Shown one piece after another: positions 16,038 through 24,969 of a DNA stretch of 64,000 nt; the stretch's first letter is position 1; every line of letters starts with the position of its first letter. The notes beneath the pieces are model-generated. The model did not search any database. It was given only the letters and a program-made list of their open reading frames with translations, and had not been told where the DNA came from. Location of the stretch: the NCBI RefSeq assembly GCF_018614055.1, contig NZ_JAGGPB010000004.1, positions 351,718 through 415,717 on the forward strand, read 5' to 3'. Both the position numbers and the translations under genes were made by a program. The stretch is from Streptomyces sp. ISL-98. GTDB lineage: Bacteria; Actinomycetota; Actinomycetes; Streptomycetales; Streptomycetaceae.

Positions 16038-18203
16038 CTACGAGGGCCGCGCGCCCGGGGGTGCCATACGCAGTGCCGCACGGATTCCCGCAGGCGATCC
16101 CACAGGCACTCCCCCCGAGGCCCTGAACACGTCGATCAGCCTGTGCACCCGCGGCGAGGCAGCCAGGTCCTCCAGGGTTACGGGATGTCCCTCGGCGTCG
16201 GCGACGGGCAGCCGCCAGTTGGGGTACTGGTCCCAGGTGCCCGGCAGATTCTGCGGGCGCCGGTCGCCCACCGCGTCCGGCAGCCAGATGCCGACCATCC
16301 GGGCCGGGGTGCTCAGCAGGAAGCGGTAGACGGCGCGGATCTCGCCCTCCTCGTCGCCCGCGCCCTCCGGCAGCAGCCCCAGCCGCGCCAGGTACGCCAG
16401 CCATTCGGCGACCTCCGCCGTACCCTCGGCGTGCTCCTCCTCCAGGGGCCGGGTGAGCAGGCCCAGGCGGTGGCGCAGCGCGACATGGCCGCCGGTGAGG
16501 CGGGCGGCGGTGGACGGCAGGTCGTGCGTGGTGGCGGTGGCCACGCAGTGCTCGCGCCAGTTCTGCGGGGGGAGGGGCTCGCCCGTATCGGCCCAGTCGC
16601 GTTCGAACCACAGCACCGAGGTGCCGGAGACTCCGCGCTCGTCGAGGGCGTCGCGCACACCGGGCTCGACGGTGCCGAGGTCCTCCCCTATGACGACGGC
16701 GCCGGCCAGGTGTGCCTCCAGCGCGAGGACGGCGAGCATCGCCTCCGCGTCGTAGCGGACGTACGTCCCCTCCGTGGGCTCGCGGCCCTCCGGAACCCAC
16801 CACAACCGGAAGAGCCCCATCACGTGGTCGATGCGCAGGGCGCCGGCATGGCGCAGGAGCCCGCGCAGCAGGCCTCGGAACGGGGCGTACGCCGCTTCGG
16901 CGAGGACGTCCGGGCGCCACGGCGGCAGGCCCCAGTCCTGGCCGCGCGCGTTGAAGGCGTCCGGCGGGGCGCCGACCGACATGCCCCGGGCGAAGGCGTG
17001 CTGCTGCGCCCAGGCGTCGGCGCCGCCGGGATGCACGCCGACGGCCAGGTCGTGCACGACGCCGACAGGCATACCGGCGTCACGGGCGGCGCGCTGGGCG
17101 GAGGCCAGCTGGGAGTCGGTGAGCCAGGCCAGCCAGCAGTGCAGATCGACCCGGTTGTACAGGTCGGAGCGGGCGTGCCGGACCTCGGCGGCGCGCGGGT
17201 CGTCGCGCAGCCCGGCGGGCCAGGTGTGCCAGTCCGAGCCGTGCACCTCGGCGAGCGCGCACCAGGTCGCGTGGTCCTCCAGGGCGGCGCCCTGCTCGGC
17301 GAGGAAATCGCAGAAGGCGGCGCGGCGGCCGGGGCCGAGCGGCACCTTCCGTACGGCCTCCAGGGCTTCCTTCTTCAGCTCCCACACGGCGTCGCGGTCG
17401 ATCAGCGCGCCCTTGTTCAGGACGGAGTCGCGCAGCGCGGCGGCCTGTTCGAGCAGGTCTTCGATGCGCGCGCGGTCGCCTGCCGGGACATGCGCGAACT
17501 CGGGCACGTCCTCGACCCGCAGGTGTACGGGATCGGGGAAGCGGCGCGAGGACGGACGGTAGGGCGAGGGGTCCGTCGGCGTACCGGGGACGGCCGCGTG
17601 CAGCGGATTGATCTGTACGAATCCGACGCCGAGGGAGCGTCCCGACCAGGCGGCCAGTTCGGCGAGGTCTCCGAGGTCGCCCATGCCCCAGGAGCGCCGG
17701 GACAGCAGGGAGTAGAGCTGGACGAGCAGCCCGTAGGAGCGGCCGGGTGGCTGCGGGACGCGGTCGGGGGCGACGACGAGGGTGGCGGCCCCCTCGGCCC
17801 CGTCCGGCGTGCGCACGCTCAACCGGTGCACGCCGAGCGGCAGTTGACCCCACCCCTCCTCGCCCCGGGGCGGGGTCTGCCACTCCACTGGCCACTCCAC
17901 GGTCTCGCCCTGCTCCGTTTCGACGCGGAGCAGGGCGCCGTCGGGGAGGCCGGTCAGGGCCGGTGGCGGCAGTGGGCCTGCGGGGCCCGCCCAGGTCACC
18001 ACCGTCGCGGGCAGCAGACGGTGTGCGGCGGCCGTCCCGTGGGCGTCGAGGGCTGCCCGTACCGCCTCGGGTGTTCCCGCGTCCACGCCGAGGGCCGCGA
18101 GCACGGCCACAACGGTGTCGTCGGGGACCTGGAGGGTGCGGTTCGCCGATGGCTGGTAGGACGTGGCGACGCCGTGCAGGGCGGCGAGGCGGGCAAGGCC
18201 CAT
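16038..18203 (-). CDS. malQ: 4-alpha-glucanotransferase (GH77)
   Basis: This 721-residue amylomaltase disproportionates maltodextrins, releasing glucose and making longer glucans. The GH77 catalytic motifs are present: the nucleophile Asp in RIDHVMGLFRLWWVPEG, the acid/base Glu in VIGEDLGTVEP, and the ATTHDLPS segment. An N-terminal extension of about 150 residues, usual in actinobacterial MalQ, precedes the barrel. The ATG at 18203 directly abuts the TGA of the upstream small gene, so the two are probably translated from one mRNA. Confidence 0.94.
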   Translation of the reverse strand: MGLARLAALHGVATSYQPSANRTLQVPDDTVVAVLAALGVDAGTPEAVRAALDAHGTAAAHRLLPATVVTWAGPAGPLPPPALTGLPDGALLRVETEQGETVEWPVEWQTPPRGEEGWGQLPLGVHRLSVRTPDGAEGAATLVVAPDRVPQPPGRSYGLLVQLYSLLSRRSWGMGDLGDLAELAAWSGRSLGVGFVQINPLHAAVPGTPTDPSPYRPSSRRFPDPVHLRVEDVPEFAHVPAGDRARIEDLLEQAAALRDSVLNKGALIDRDAVWELKKEALEAVRKVPLGPGRRAAFCDFLAEQGAALEDHATWCALAEVHGSDWHTWPAGLRDDPRAAEVRHARSDLYNRVDLHCWLAWLTDSQLASAQRAARDAGMPVGVVHDLAVGVHPGGADAWAQQHAFARGMSVGAPPDAFNARGQDWGLPPWRPDVLAEAAYAPFRGLLRGLLRHAGALRIDHVMGLFRLWWVPEGREPTEGTYVRYDAEAMLAVLALEAHLAGAVVIGEDLGTVEPGVRDALDERGVSGTSVLWFERDWADTGEPLPPQNWREHCVATATTHDLPSTAARLTGGHVALRHRLGLLTRPLEEEHAEGTAEVAEWLAYLARLGLLPEGAGDEEGEIRAVYRFLLSTPARMVGIWLPDAVGDRRPQNLPGTWDQYPNWRLPVADAEGHPVTLEDLAASPRVHRLIDVFRASGGVPVGSPAGIRAALRMAPPGARPS

Positions 18204-18473
18204 TCAGACCCCCGTGGGCTCCATGCCCGATGCTGTGCCGTGGGCAGTCGGTTCGCTGGTCAGGGGTGCGGCGTCGGCCATCGGGGGCTCGCTGGTGAGC
18301 GGGGCGGCGTCGGCCATCGGAGGCTCGCTGGTCAGCGGCGGCTCGGTGGTGAGCAGCGGCTCCGCATAGTCGTATGAGGCGTAGTCGTATCCGGCGTGCA
18401 TCGCGTCGTATGCCGTGGTCGGGCCCGGCACCTGTTTGGACAGGGCGGAAAGGAGAAGCTGTGCTGCGGCCAC
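18204..18473 (-). CDS. Small repeat-containing protein upstream of malQ
   Basis: This 89-residue unrecognised protein starts at GTG 18473, with GGGAGG five bases upstream, a strong reason to accept it. A short helix-like N-terminus (MAAAQLLLSALSKQV) is followed by a Tyr/Asp segment (YDYASYDYAEP) and an imperfect 12-residue tandem repeat of the SEPPMADAAPLT type. The repeat is encoded by about 36-bp units between 18230 and 18350. Its stop codon touches the malQ start, indicating an operon with translational coupling. No domain is recognised. Confidence 0.6.
   Translation of the reverse strand: MAAAQLLLSALSKQVPGPTTAYDAMHAGYDYASYDYAEPLLTTEPPLTSEPPMADAAPLTSEPPMADAAPLTSEPTAHGTASGMEPTGV
18234..18350. 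repeat. 36-bp tandem repeats inside the gene upstream of malQ
   Basis: Two near-identical units (GGCGTCGGCCATCGGNGGCT core) and degenerate flanking copies encode the S-E-P-P-M-A-D-A-A-P-L-T repeats. Copy number probably varies between strains. Confidence 0.65.
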
Positions 18474-18661
18474 AGGGGCCTCCCTACGGTGGTCTACGTG
18501 GACACAGCAGCCCTACCCAGTGGGCGCGGCCGCAGACGTATACATTCCCCGAACGTGTCCCGGGTCACAATCCGTTCCCCCTTGGGAAATTGACAGCTCG
18601 GCGGCCGGGTGGTGGGCTCGGTGCCCACACTGGGATGTCTGAGGCGACTGGGGAGACGGCT

Positions 18662-21649
18662 GTGCAGCTCGGGCGCAGGAGAGGCGCGACCGCTGTCGCG
18701 GTCGCCGTAATAGGCGGTCTGCTCGGCGGTGCGCACGGTGCGTTCGCCGCCCCGTCCGACCCAGGCCCCGGTACCCCCGCCACCACCTTGCCGGACCGCG
18801 AGAGCGATGCCGCGCTGCCACCCGTTTGGCCGCGTCCGCAGTCGATGCGGGCGGCGGGGCCGGCGGTCCCCGTGGGCGACGACGCGGTGCTCGTAGCGGG
18901 GCGCGGATCCGATTCGTACGCCGTGGAGGCGCTCGAAGCGGTGCTGCGCGGGGCGGGCGTGAAGACGCTGTACAGCGTCAAGGAGGGCGAGCCGGTGCCC
19001 GCGCGCGGCCTCGTCGTGAAGGCGGGCGGAACCGGCGCGCAGGACGCGCTGCGTGCCCTGCGCGCCACCGCACGTGACGACCTGCCGTCCGGCGGCTACA
19101 GGATCGCCGTCGGCAGCGTCGACGGCCGGGACACGGTCGCGCTCGACGGGATCGGCGACGACGGTCTCTTCCACGCCGCGCAGACCCTGCGGCAGCTCGT
19201 CACAGCCGCCAAGGACGGGCAGGGCGGGCAGGAGATCGCCGGGGCCATGGTCCGCGACTGGCCGGGGACGGCCGTACGCGGGATGACCGAGGGTTTCTAC
19301 GGGCAGCCGTGGACGCCCGAACAGCGCCTCGCGCAGATCGACTTCATGGCCCGCACCAAGCAGAACCGTTATCTCTACGCGCCCGGCGACGACCCGTACC
19401 GCCAGGCACGCTGGCGCGACCCCTACCCGGCGGACCAGCGCGCCGCCTTCCGGGCGCTCGCCGAACGGGCCCGGCGCAGCCATGTGACGCTGGGCTGGGC
19501 CGTGGCTCCCGGGCAGGCGATGTGCATGTCGTCGGACGACGACATCAAGGCGCTCAACCGCAAGTTCGACGCGATGTGGGCGCTCGGGGTGCGGTCCTTC
19601 CAGCTCCAGTTCCAGGACGTCAGCTACAGCGAGTGGCACTGCGGCCAGGACTCCGACACGTTCGGCTCGGGCCCCCGTGCGGCGGCGAAGGCGCACGCCC
19701 GCGTGGCCAACGCCGTGGCGAAGCATCTGACTGAGCGGCACCCGGGGGCGGAGCCGCTGTCCGTGATGCCGACGGAGTTCTACCAGGAGGGCAACACCGC
19801 GTACCGGCAGGCCCTGGCCGCCCAGCTGGACGACGGGGTGCAGGTCGCGTGGACGGGTGTCGGCGTCGTACCGAAGACGATCACCGGGCGTGAACTGGCG
19901 GGCGCGCGCACCGCGTTCAGGCGTCCGCTGGTCACCATGGACAACTACCCCGTCAACGATTACGCGCAGGACCGCATATTCCTCGGCCCCTATACGGGCC
20001 GTGAGCCTGCCGTCGCGACCGGCTCGGCGGCTCTCCTCGCCAACGCCATGGAACAGGCCTCCGCCTCCCGCATCCCCCTCTTCACGGCCGCCGACTACGC
20101 CTGGAACCCCCGGGGTTACCAGCCGCAGGAGTCCTGGCAGGCCGCGATCGACGACCTGGCGGGCGCCGACGCACCCGCCCGCGAGGCGATGCGGGCGCTG
20201 GCCGGCAATGACGCCTCCTCCGTACTGGGCGGCGAGGAATCGGCGTATCTGCGTCCGCTGATCCACGACTTCTGGCGTGCGCGTACGTCCACGGACCAGG
20301 GCGTGCGGGACGCGGCGGCCAAGAGGCTGCGCGCCGCCTTCACCGTGATGCGGGAGGCGCCGCAGCGGCTCCGGTCGTCGGCGGGCGGTGCGTTCGACGA
20401 CGAGGTACGGCCGTGGATCGAGCAGCTGGCGCGGTACGGCACGGCGGGCGAGCTCTCCGTCGACCTGCTCCAGGCGCAGGCGCGCGGCGACGGCCGGGCC
20501 GCCTGGCGGGCGTCACTCGACCTGGACGAGCTGCGCGGCTCCCTCAAGGCGAGCCCGGCCACCGTCGGCAAGGGCGTGCTCGACCCGTTCCTCACGCAGG
20601 TGCGCAAGGAGGCGGACGCCTGGACCGGCGCCGACCGCAAGGGCGGAAGCGTCTCCGGGGGCCCGGGCTCGTACACCGTGCAGCTCGGCCGGCCGCGTCC
20701 CATCGAGGCGCTGACCGCCATGACGGAGCCCGGTAAGGGCGAGGGCGCGGCCGTCGAGGCGCACGTCCCCGGTCAGGGCTGGCGGCGCATCGGCACGCTG
20801 CACGGCAGCGGCTGGACGCAGGCGGACGCCGAGGATGCGCGCGCGGATGCGATACGCGTGTCCTGGCAGGAGTCCCGGAAGGGCGCCGATGCGCCCGCCG
20901 TCCACCACCTCGTGCCCTGGTTCGCGGACGAGCCGCGTGCGGAGCTGCGGCTCAAGCGCACCGAGACGGACGCGGAGATCGGCGGCAGGCCGCAGCGCGT
21001 CGAGGCACGGCTGACCGGCCAGCGCCCCGGGGATGTGCGGGCCCGGCTGACGGCCGAGCCGCCCAAGGGCATAGCGGTGAGGGCGCCGCGGACGACGACG
21101 GTGCCGCGCGGCTCCCGCGCCACCGTCCCCGTCGAGATCAGCGTGGACAAGTCGGTGCCTGCGGGCGAGTACAAGGTGCCGGTCGCCTTCGACGGCCAGG
21201 AGAGCGTCCTGACGGTGCGGGCGTTCCCGCGCACGGGGGGCCCGGACCTGATCCGCGGCGAGGGCGCGAGGGTCTCGTCGTCCGGCGACGAGACCGCCGA
21301 CTTCCCGGCCCCGGCCGCCGCCGACGGCGACCCGGCAACCCGCTGGACCTCGCCGGTCGGCCCTTCCGCGTGGTGGCAGGCCGAGCTGGCGGAGCCGGTG
21401 CGGCTCGGCCAGGTCGTACTGCACTGGCAGGAGGCGTACGCGAAGAAGTACCGCGTCCAGGTGTCGGAGGACGGCCGTACATGGCGCACGGCGGCAACCG
21501 TCAGGGACGGGCAGGGCGGGCGCGAGTCGGTGCGGATGGATGCGAAGGGGGCGCGCTTCGTGCGGGTGCAGTGCGACGAGCGGGCGCTGCCGTTCGGTTA
21601 CTCGCTGTTCGGGGTGGAGGCGTACGCGGTGGATGCGCCCTCGGAGTGA
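18662..21649 (+). CDS. Secreted beta-N-acetylhexosaminidase-like protein (GH84)
   Basis: This 995-residue exported protein has a signal peptide (QLGRRRGATAVAVAVIGGLL to AFAAPS) and a GH20b-like N-domain to about residue 200. The GH84 barrel follows (GMTEGFYGQPWTPEQR near 207-222), then linker and beta domains and a C-terminal F5/8-type discoidin domain (about 860-995). GH84 enzymes release GlcNAc from glycans by substrate-assisted catalysis. The usual catalytic Asp-Asp pair appears here as Gln318-Asp319 (LQFQDVSYSEWHC), so the first Asp is replaced. I chose GTG 18662, with GGGGAG upstream, over ATG 18635. It could supply amino sugars to the nearby csn operon. Confidence 0.85.
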   Translation: MQLGRRRGATAVAVAVIGGLLGGAHGAFAAPSDPGPGTPATTLPDRESDAALPPVWPRPQSMRAAGPAVPVGDDAVLVAGRGSDSYAVEALEAVLRGAGVKTLYSVKEGEPVPARGLVVKAGGTGAQDALRALRATARDDLPSGGYRIAVGSVDGRDTVALDGIGDDGLFHAAQTLRQLVTAAKDGQGGQEIAGAMVRDWPGTAVRGMTEGFYGQPWTPEQRLAQIDFMARTKQNRYLYAPGDDPYRQARWRDPYPADQRAAFRALAERARRSHVTLGWAVAPGQAMCMSSDDDIKALNRKFDAMWALGVRSFQLQFQDVSYSEWHCGQDSDTFGSGPRAAAKAHARVANAVAKHLTERHPGAEPLSVMPTEFYQEGNTAYRQALAAQLDDGVQVAWTGVGVVPKTITGRELAGARTAFRRPLVTMDNYPVNDYAQDRIFLGPYTGREPAVATGSAALLANAMEQASASRIPLFTAADYAWNPRGYQPQESWQAAIDDLAGADAPAREAMRALAGNDASSVLGGEESAYLRPLIHDFWRARTSTDQGVRDAAAKRLRAAFTVMREAPQRLRSSAGGAFDDEVRPWIEQLARYGTAGELSVDLLQAQARGDGRAAWRASLDLDELRGSLKASPATVGKGVLDPFLTQVRKEADAWTGADRKGGSVSGGPGSYTVQLGRPRPIEALTAMTEPGKGEGAAVEAHVPGQGWRRIGTLHGSGWTQADAEDARADAIRVSWQESRKGADAPAVHHLVPWFADEPRAELRLKRTETDAEIGGRPQRVEARLTGQRPGDVRARLTAEPPKGIAVRAPRTTTVPRGSRATVPVEISVDKSVPAGEYKVPVAFDGQESVLTVRAFPRTGGPDLIRGEGARVSSSGDETADFPAPAAADGDPATRWTSPVGPSAWWQAELAEPVRLGQVVLHWQEAYAKKYRVQVSEDGRTWRTAATVRDGQGGRESVRMDAKGARFVRVQCDERALPFGYSLFGVEAYAVDAPSE

Positions 21650-21747
21650 CGCGCTCGGTGGTCGGGGTGCCTGCGGGGCGGGTAGGGGAACCGGCCCCGC
21701 AGGGACCGCACCCCAACGCACGCCCCGCACCGCAAAAGCCCGGACCG

Positions 21748-22284
21748 TCAGGCGGAAATGCCGTCGATCCGGGCCAGCGCATCATCCGCGCCGAACGGCT
21801 GCAAGTACGGCAGCCAGCGCGGATCCCTGTGCCCGGTCCCGATGATCCGCCAGGCGAGCCCGGACGGCGGGGCGGGCTGATGGCGCAGCCGCCAGCCGAG
21901 CTCCATCAGGTGCCGGTCGGCCTTGACGTGATTGCAGCGGCGGCAGGCCGCCACCACGTTCTCCCAGGCGTGCTGTCCGCCTCGGCTGCGCGGAATGACG
22001 TGGTCGACGCTGGTTGCGACGCCACCGCAGTACATACAGCGCCCGCCGTCCCTGGCGAAGAGCGCACGGCGGGTGAGAGGGACGGGCCCCCGGTAGGGGA
22101 CCCGCACGAACCGTTTGAGCCGCACGACACTGGGTGCCGGGACGGCGCGGGTCGCGCTGTGCATGAAGGCGCCGGATTCCTCGAGGCAGAGAGCCTTGTT
22201 CTCCAGGACGAGGACGAGCGCGCGGCGGAGCGGTACGACGCCGAGCGGCTCGTACGACGCATTGAGGACCAGGACATGCGGCAC
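21748..22284 (-). CDS. HNH endonuclease
   Basis: This 178-residue protein has a C-terminal HNH nuclease: the zinc pair CMYCGG, then SVDHVIPRSRGGQHAWENVV and ACRRCN with the second zinc pair. The GTG at 22284 is preceded by AGGAGG at ideal spacing. This widely conserved actinobacterial family usually stands alone in the chromosome rather than in restriction loci, and its target is unknown. The reading MPHVLVLNASYEPLGVVPLR is a hallmark of the group. Confidence 0.88.
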   Translation of the reverse strand: MPHVLVLNASYEPLGVVPLRRALVLVLENKALCLEESGAFMHSATRAVPAPSVVRLKRFVRVPYRGPVPLTRRALFARDGGRCMYCGGVATSVDHVIPRSRGGQHAWENVVAACRRCNHVKADRHLMELGWRLRHQPAPPSGLAWRIIGTGHRDPRWLPYLQPFGADDALARIDGISA

Positions 22285-22521
22285 GGATGCCTCCTATTAC
22301 GCCGGCGGCGCGTGGCTCGCGCCGGGACGATCTGCTCTCAGTCTCCCCTCATGCCTGGTCGAAACGCCACCACGTCCAGGTAACGGGCTCGGAGTGTTTT
22401 CGACCACATCACCTTCATGCCCTGGTGAGGCTTGTCTCTCCCTCGAACAGAGCACCGGACTAGGCGGGATGCCCCGTTAGTGTGGTTGGTCTGCTGTCGT
22501 CCGTGCCTGGAGGTTCTTGCC

Positions 22522-23586
22522 GTGTTCTGGTCCGCCCTGTCGGCCACCGACCCGACGACCGAGCCCGTCACCCTGGACGAGGCCACGCAGCAGGCGAACA
22601 ACGCCGCCGGCTGGGTGGAGGAGAACTGGTCCGCCTGGCTGAGTGTGGGCCTGCGCATTCTGCTGATCGTGGTGATCGCCGTCGTACTCCGTACGGTCAT
22701 TCGCCGCGCCCTCACCAGGCTGATAGCGCGCATGAACCGCAGTGCCCAGGCGGTCGAGGGCACCGCGCTCGGCGGCCTCCTGGTGAACGCCGAGCGGCGC
22801 CGCCAGCGCTCCGAGGCGATCGGGTCCGTCCTGCGGTCCGTCGCGTCGTTCCTGATCCTCGGTACGGCCGCCCTGATGGTGCTGGGCGCCCTCAACATCG
22901 ATCTGGCGCCGCTCCTCGCATCGGCGGGTGTCGCGGGTGTGGCGCTCGGTTTCGGTGCGCGCAACCTCGTCACCGACTTCCTCTCCGGCGTCTTCATGAT
23001 CCTTGAGGACCAGTACGGCGTCGGGGACAGCATCGACGCGGGCGTCGCGTCGGGCGAGGTCATCGAGGTCGGCCTGCGGGTGACCAAGCTGCGCGGCGAC
23101 AACGGCGAGATCTGGTACGTCCGCAACGGCGAGATCAAGCGGATCGGCAACCTCAGCCAGGGCTGGGCCACGGCCGGAGTCGACGTACAGGTACGCCCCT
23201 CCGAGGACCTGGACCGCGTACGCAAGGTGATCGCCGAGACGGCCGACCAGTTCGCCAAGGACGAGCCGTGGAACGAGCTGCTGTGGGGTCCGGTCGAGGT
23301 CCTCGGCCTGGACTCGGTGCTGCTCGACTCGATGGTCGTGCGGGTCTCCGCGAAGACGATGCCGGGCAAGGCGCTCGGGGTGGAGCGGGAACTGCGCTGG
23401 CGGATCAAGCAGGCGTTCGACCGGGCGGGCATCCGGATCGTCGGCGGCCCCGTGGGAGCCGGGCCGGAGGCCGCTGCTGCCGATCCGACGGCGGGCATGG
23501 CGGCGCCGTCCGCCTACGCCTCGGCGACCTCCCCGCAGTCGGTCTCGGCGTCCCCGATCCCGCCGCCCACGAATCTCGCGAAGTAA
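22522..23586 (+). CDS. MscS-family mechanosensitive channel
   Basis: This 354-residue membrane protein has transmembrane segments around residues 33-52, 100-120 and 125-145. The last forms the Gly/Ala-rich pore helix (LASAGVAGVALGFGARNLVTDF). An MscS beta domain follows (QYGVGDSIDAG, VRNGEIKRIGNLS) and an Ala/Pro-rich tail. Such channels release solutes on osmotic downshock. I chose GTG 22522, with GGAGG 8-9 nt upstream, and rejected the longer in-frame start. Confidence 0.9.
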   Translation: MFWSALSATDPTTEPVTLDEATQQANNAAGWVEENWSAWLSVGLRILLIVVIAVVLRTVIRRALTRLIARMNRSAQAVEGTALGGLLVNAERRRQRSEAIGSVLRSVASFLILGTAALMVLGALNIDLAPLLASAGVAGVALGFGARNLVTDFLSGVFMILEDQYGVGDSIDAGVASGEVIEVGLRVTKLRGDNGEIWYVRNGEIKRIGNLSQGWATAGVDVQVRPSEDLDRVRKVIAETADQFAKDEPWNELLWGPVEVLGLDSVLLDSMVVRVSAKTMPGKALGVERELRWRIKQAFDRAGIRIVGGPVGAGPEAAAADPTAGMAAPSAYASATSPQSVSASPIPPPTNLAK

Positions 23587-23601
23587 CTCCCGCTGAGGCC
23601 C

Positions 23602-23631
23602 TTGACGCCTGCCTTACGGGCGTCCTACCTT
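23602..23631 (+). promoter_or_regulatory. csn operon promoter
   Basis: TTGACG (23602-23607) and TACCTT (23626-23631) are spaced 18 bp. The predicted start of transcription, near 23638, falls just before the CsnR-type operator. Confidence 0.55.
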
Positions 23632-23643
23632 CCTCCCACCGAA

Positions 23644-23658
23644 TAGGAAACTTTCCTA
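23644..23658. promoter_or_regulatory. CsnR-box palindrome
   Basis: TAGGAAA C TTTCCTA is a perfect 7+1+7 palindrome just downstream of the predicted start point and 50 bp before csnR. It resembles the palindrome reported for CsnR (ROK repressor) control in Streptomyces. Repression relieved by chitosan oligosaccharides is inferred from that literature. Confidence 0.75.
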
Positions 23659-23707
23659 ACAATGATCTCCGGGAAAGTGTCGGTAGCTGAAAGGTGGGTG
23701 CGTTGCC

Positions 23708-24919
23708 ATGGCCGGGACACCGGGTACGCCGGGAACACCGCGCGTACTGCGCGCGATGAACGACCGTGCCGCGCTCGACCTGCTCCTTGAGCACGGCGCC
23801 CTCTCCCGCACGAAGATCGGCAAGCTCACCGGGCTCTCCAAGCCGACCGCCTCCCAGCTGCTGGCCCGCCTGGAGTCCGCGGGCCTCGTCGTCGCCACCG
23901 GTACGAGCGAGGGGCGGCCGGGACCCAACGCCCAGCTGTACGCCGTCAACGCCCGCGCCGCCCATGTCGCCGCGCTCGACGTGACACCGGAGCGGATTCT
24001 GGCCGCCGTCGCCGACGTGACGGGCGAGACCGTCGGGCAGTTCGCGCTGCCCACGCCCGGCCGCCGCGCCGCCGAGTCCGTCGTCGTCCAAGTGACCGAG
24101 GCCCTCGACGGAGCAGTGAAGGCCGCCGGGCTCGTGCGGTCCGACGTCCACCGGGTCGTCGTCGCGACACCGGGCGCCTTCGACCCCGGCACCGGACGCC
24201 TGCGGTACGCGTCCCACCTGCCCGGCTGGCACTCCCCCACGCTCCTCGACGAGCTGGCGGCCGCGCTGCCCATGCCCGTCGAGTACGAGAACGACGTGAA
24301 CCTGGCCGCGGTCGCCGAGCAGCGTCTGGGCGCGGCGCGCGGGCACCAGGACTTCGTACTCCTGTGGAACGAGGGCGGGCTCGGCGCCGCGCTGGTGATC
24401 AACGGGCAGCTGCACCGGGGCTGGACCGGCGGCGCCGGCGAGGTCGGCTTCATGCCGGTGCCCGGCACTCCGCTCGTACGCCGGGTGACCAAGGCGAACT
24501 CCGGCGGCTTCCAGGAGCTCGCGGGCGGGCAGGCCGTACCGCGGCTGGCCCGGGAGCTCGACATCCCGGTGCCGGCGGCCGATTCGTACACCGAGGAGGC
24601 CGTCGCGCTGCTCGCCGAGGCGTCCCTGGCCGGCAGCGGCCCGTACCGGGATCTCCTCCAGGCCTTCGCGACCGGGCTCGCGACCGGCCTCGCCTCGATG
24701 GTCGCGCTCCTCGACCCCGAACTGATCGTGCTGTCCGGCGGCGTTCTCGTCGCGGGCGGCGAACCGCTGCGCGCATTGGTCCAGTCGGAGCTCGCCGAAC
24801 TGGCGGCGCCCCGGCCTCGGCTCGTCATCGGATCCGTACAGGAACAGCCGGTGCTGCGCGGGGCGCTGGAGAGCGCCCTCGCGACCACCCGGGACGAGGT
24901 CTTCGACACCTCCCGCTAG
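23708..24919 (+). CDS. csnR: ROK-family repressor of the chitosan-oligosaccharide operon
   Basis: This 403-residue ROK regulator has an N-terminal winged HTH (GALSRTKIGKLTGLSKPTAS, about residues 30-50) fused to a ROK sugar-kinase-like domain. The latter includes VATPGAFDPGTG, YENDVNLAAVAE and LNEGGLGAALV-type loops. The canonical ROK zinc CxCGxxGC motif is not seen; the region reads GGFQELAGG, so kinase activity is unlikely. It is first in a six-gene operon and sits just after the CsnR-box. By analogy to S. coelicolor csnR-K it represses the operon and, elsewhere, a chitosanase gene. The csn assignment rests on gene order and family. Confidence 0.82.
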   Translation: MAGTPGTPGTPRVLRAMNDRAALDLLLEHGALSRTKIGKLTGLSKPTASQLLARLESAGLVVATGTSEGRPGPNAQLYAVNARAAHVAALDVTPERILAAVADVTGETVGQFALPTPGRRAAESVVVQVTEALDGAVKAAGLVRSDVHRVVVATPGAFDPGTGRLRYASHLPGWHSPTLLDELAAALPMPVEYENDVNLAAVAEQRLGAARGHQDFVLLWNEGGLGAALVINGQLHRGWTGGAGEVGFMPVPGTPLVRRVTKANSGGFQELAGGQAVPRLARELDIPVPAADSYTEEAVALLAEASLAGSGPYRDLLQAFATGLATGLASMVALLDPELIVLSGGVLVAGGEPLRALVQSELAELAAPRPRLVIGSVQEQPVLRGALESALATTRDEVFDTSR

Positions 24920-24969
24920 TCCCTTCTCTCTACCGCCCGACCCCCGTCCCTGCCCCTGGGAGCTTTGTC

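Noticed and set aside
15784..16920. Long 378-codon extension of the small membrane protein
   Set aside because: It runs through malQ in a different frame; the real start is the GTG at 16017 before a signal peptide.
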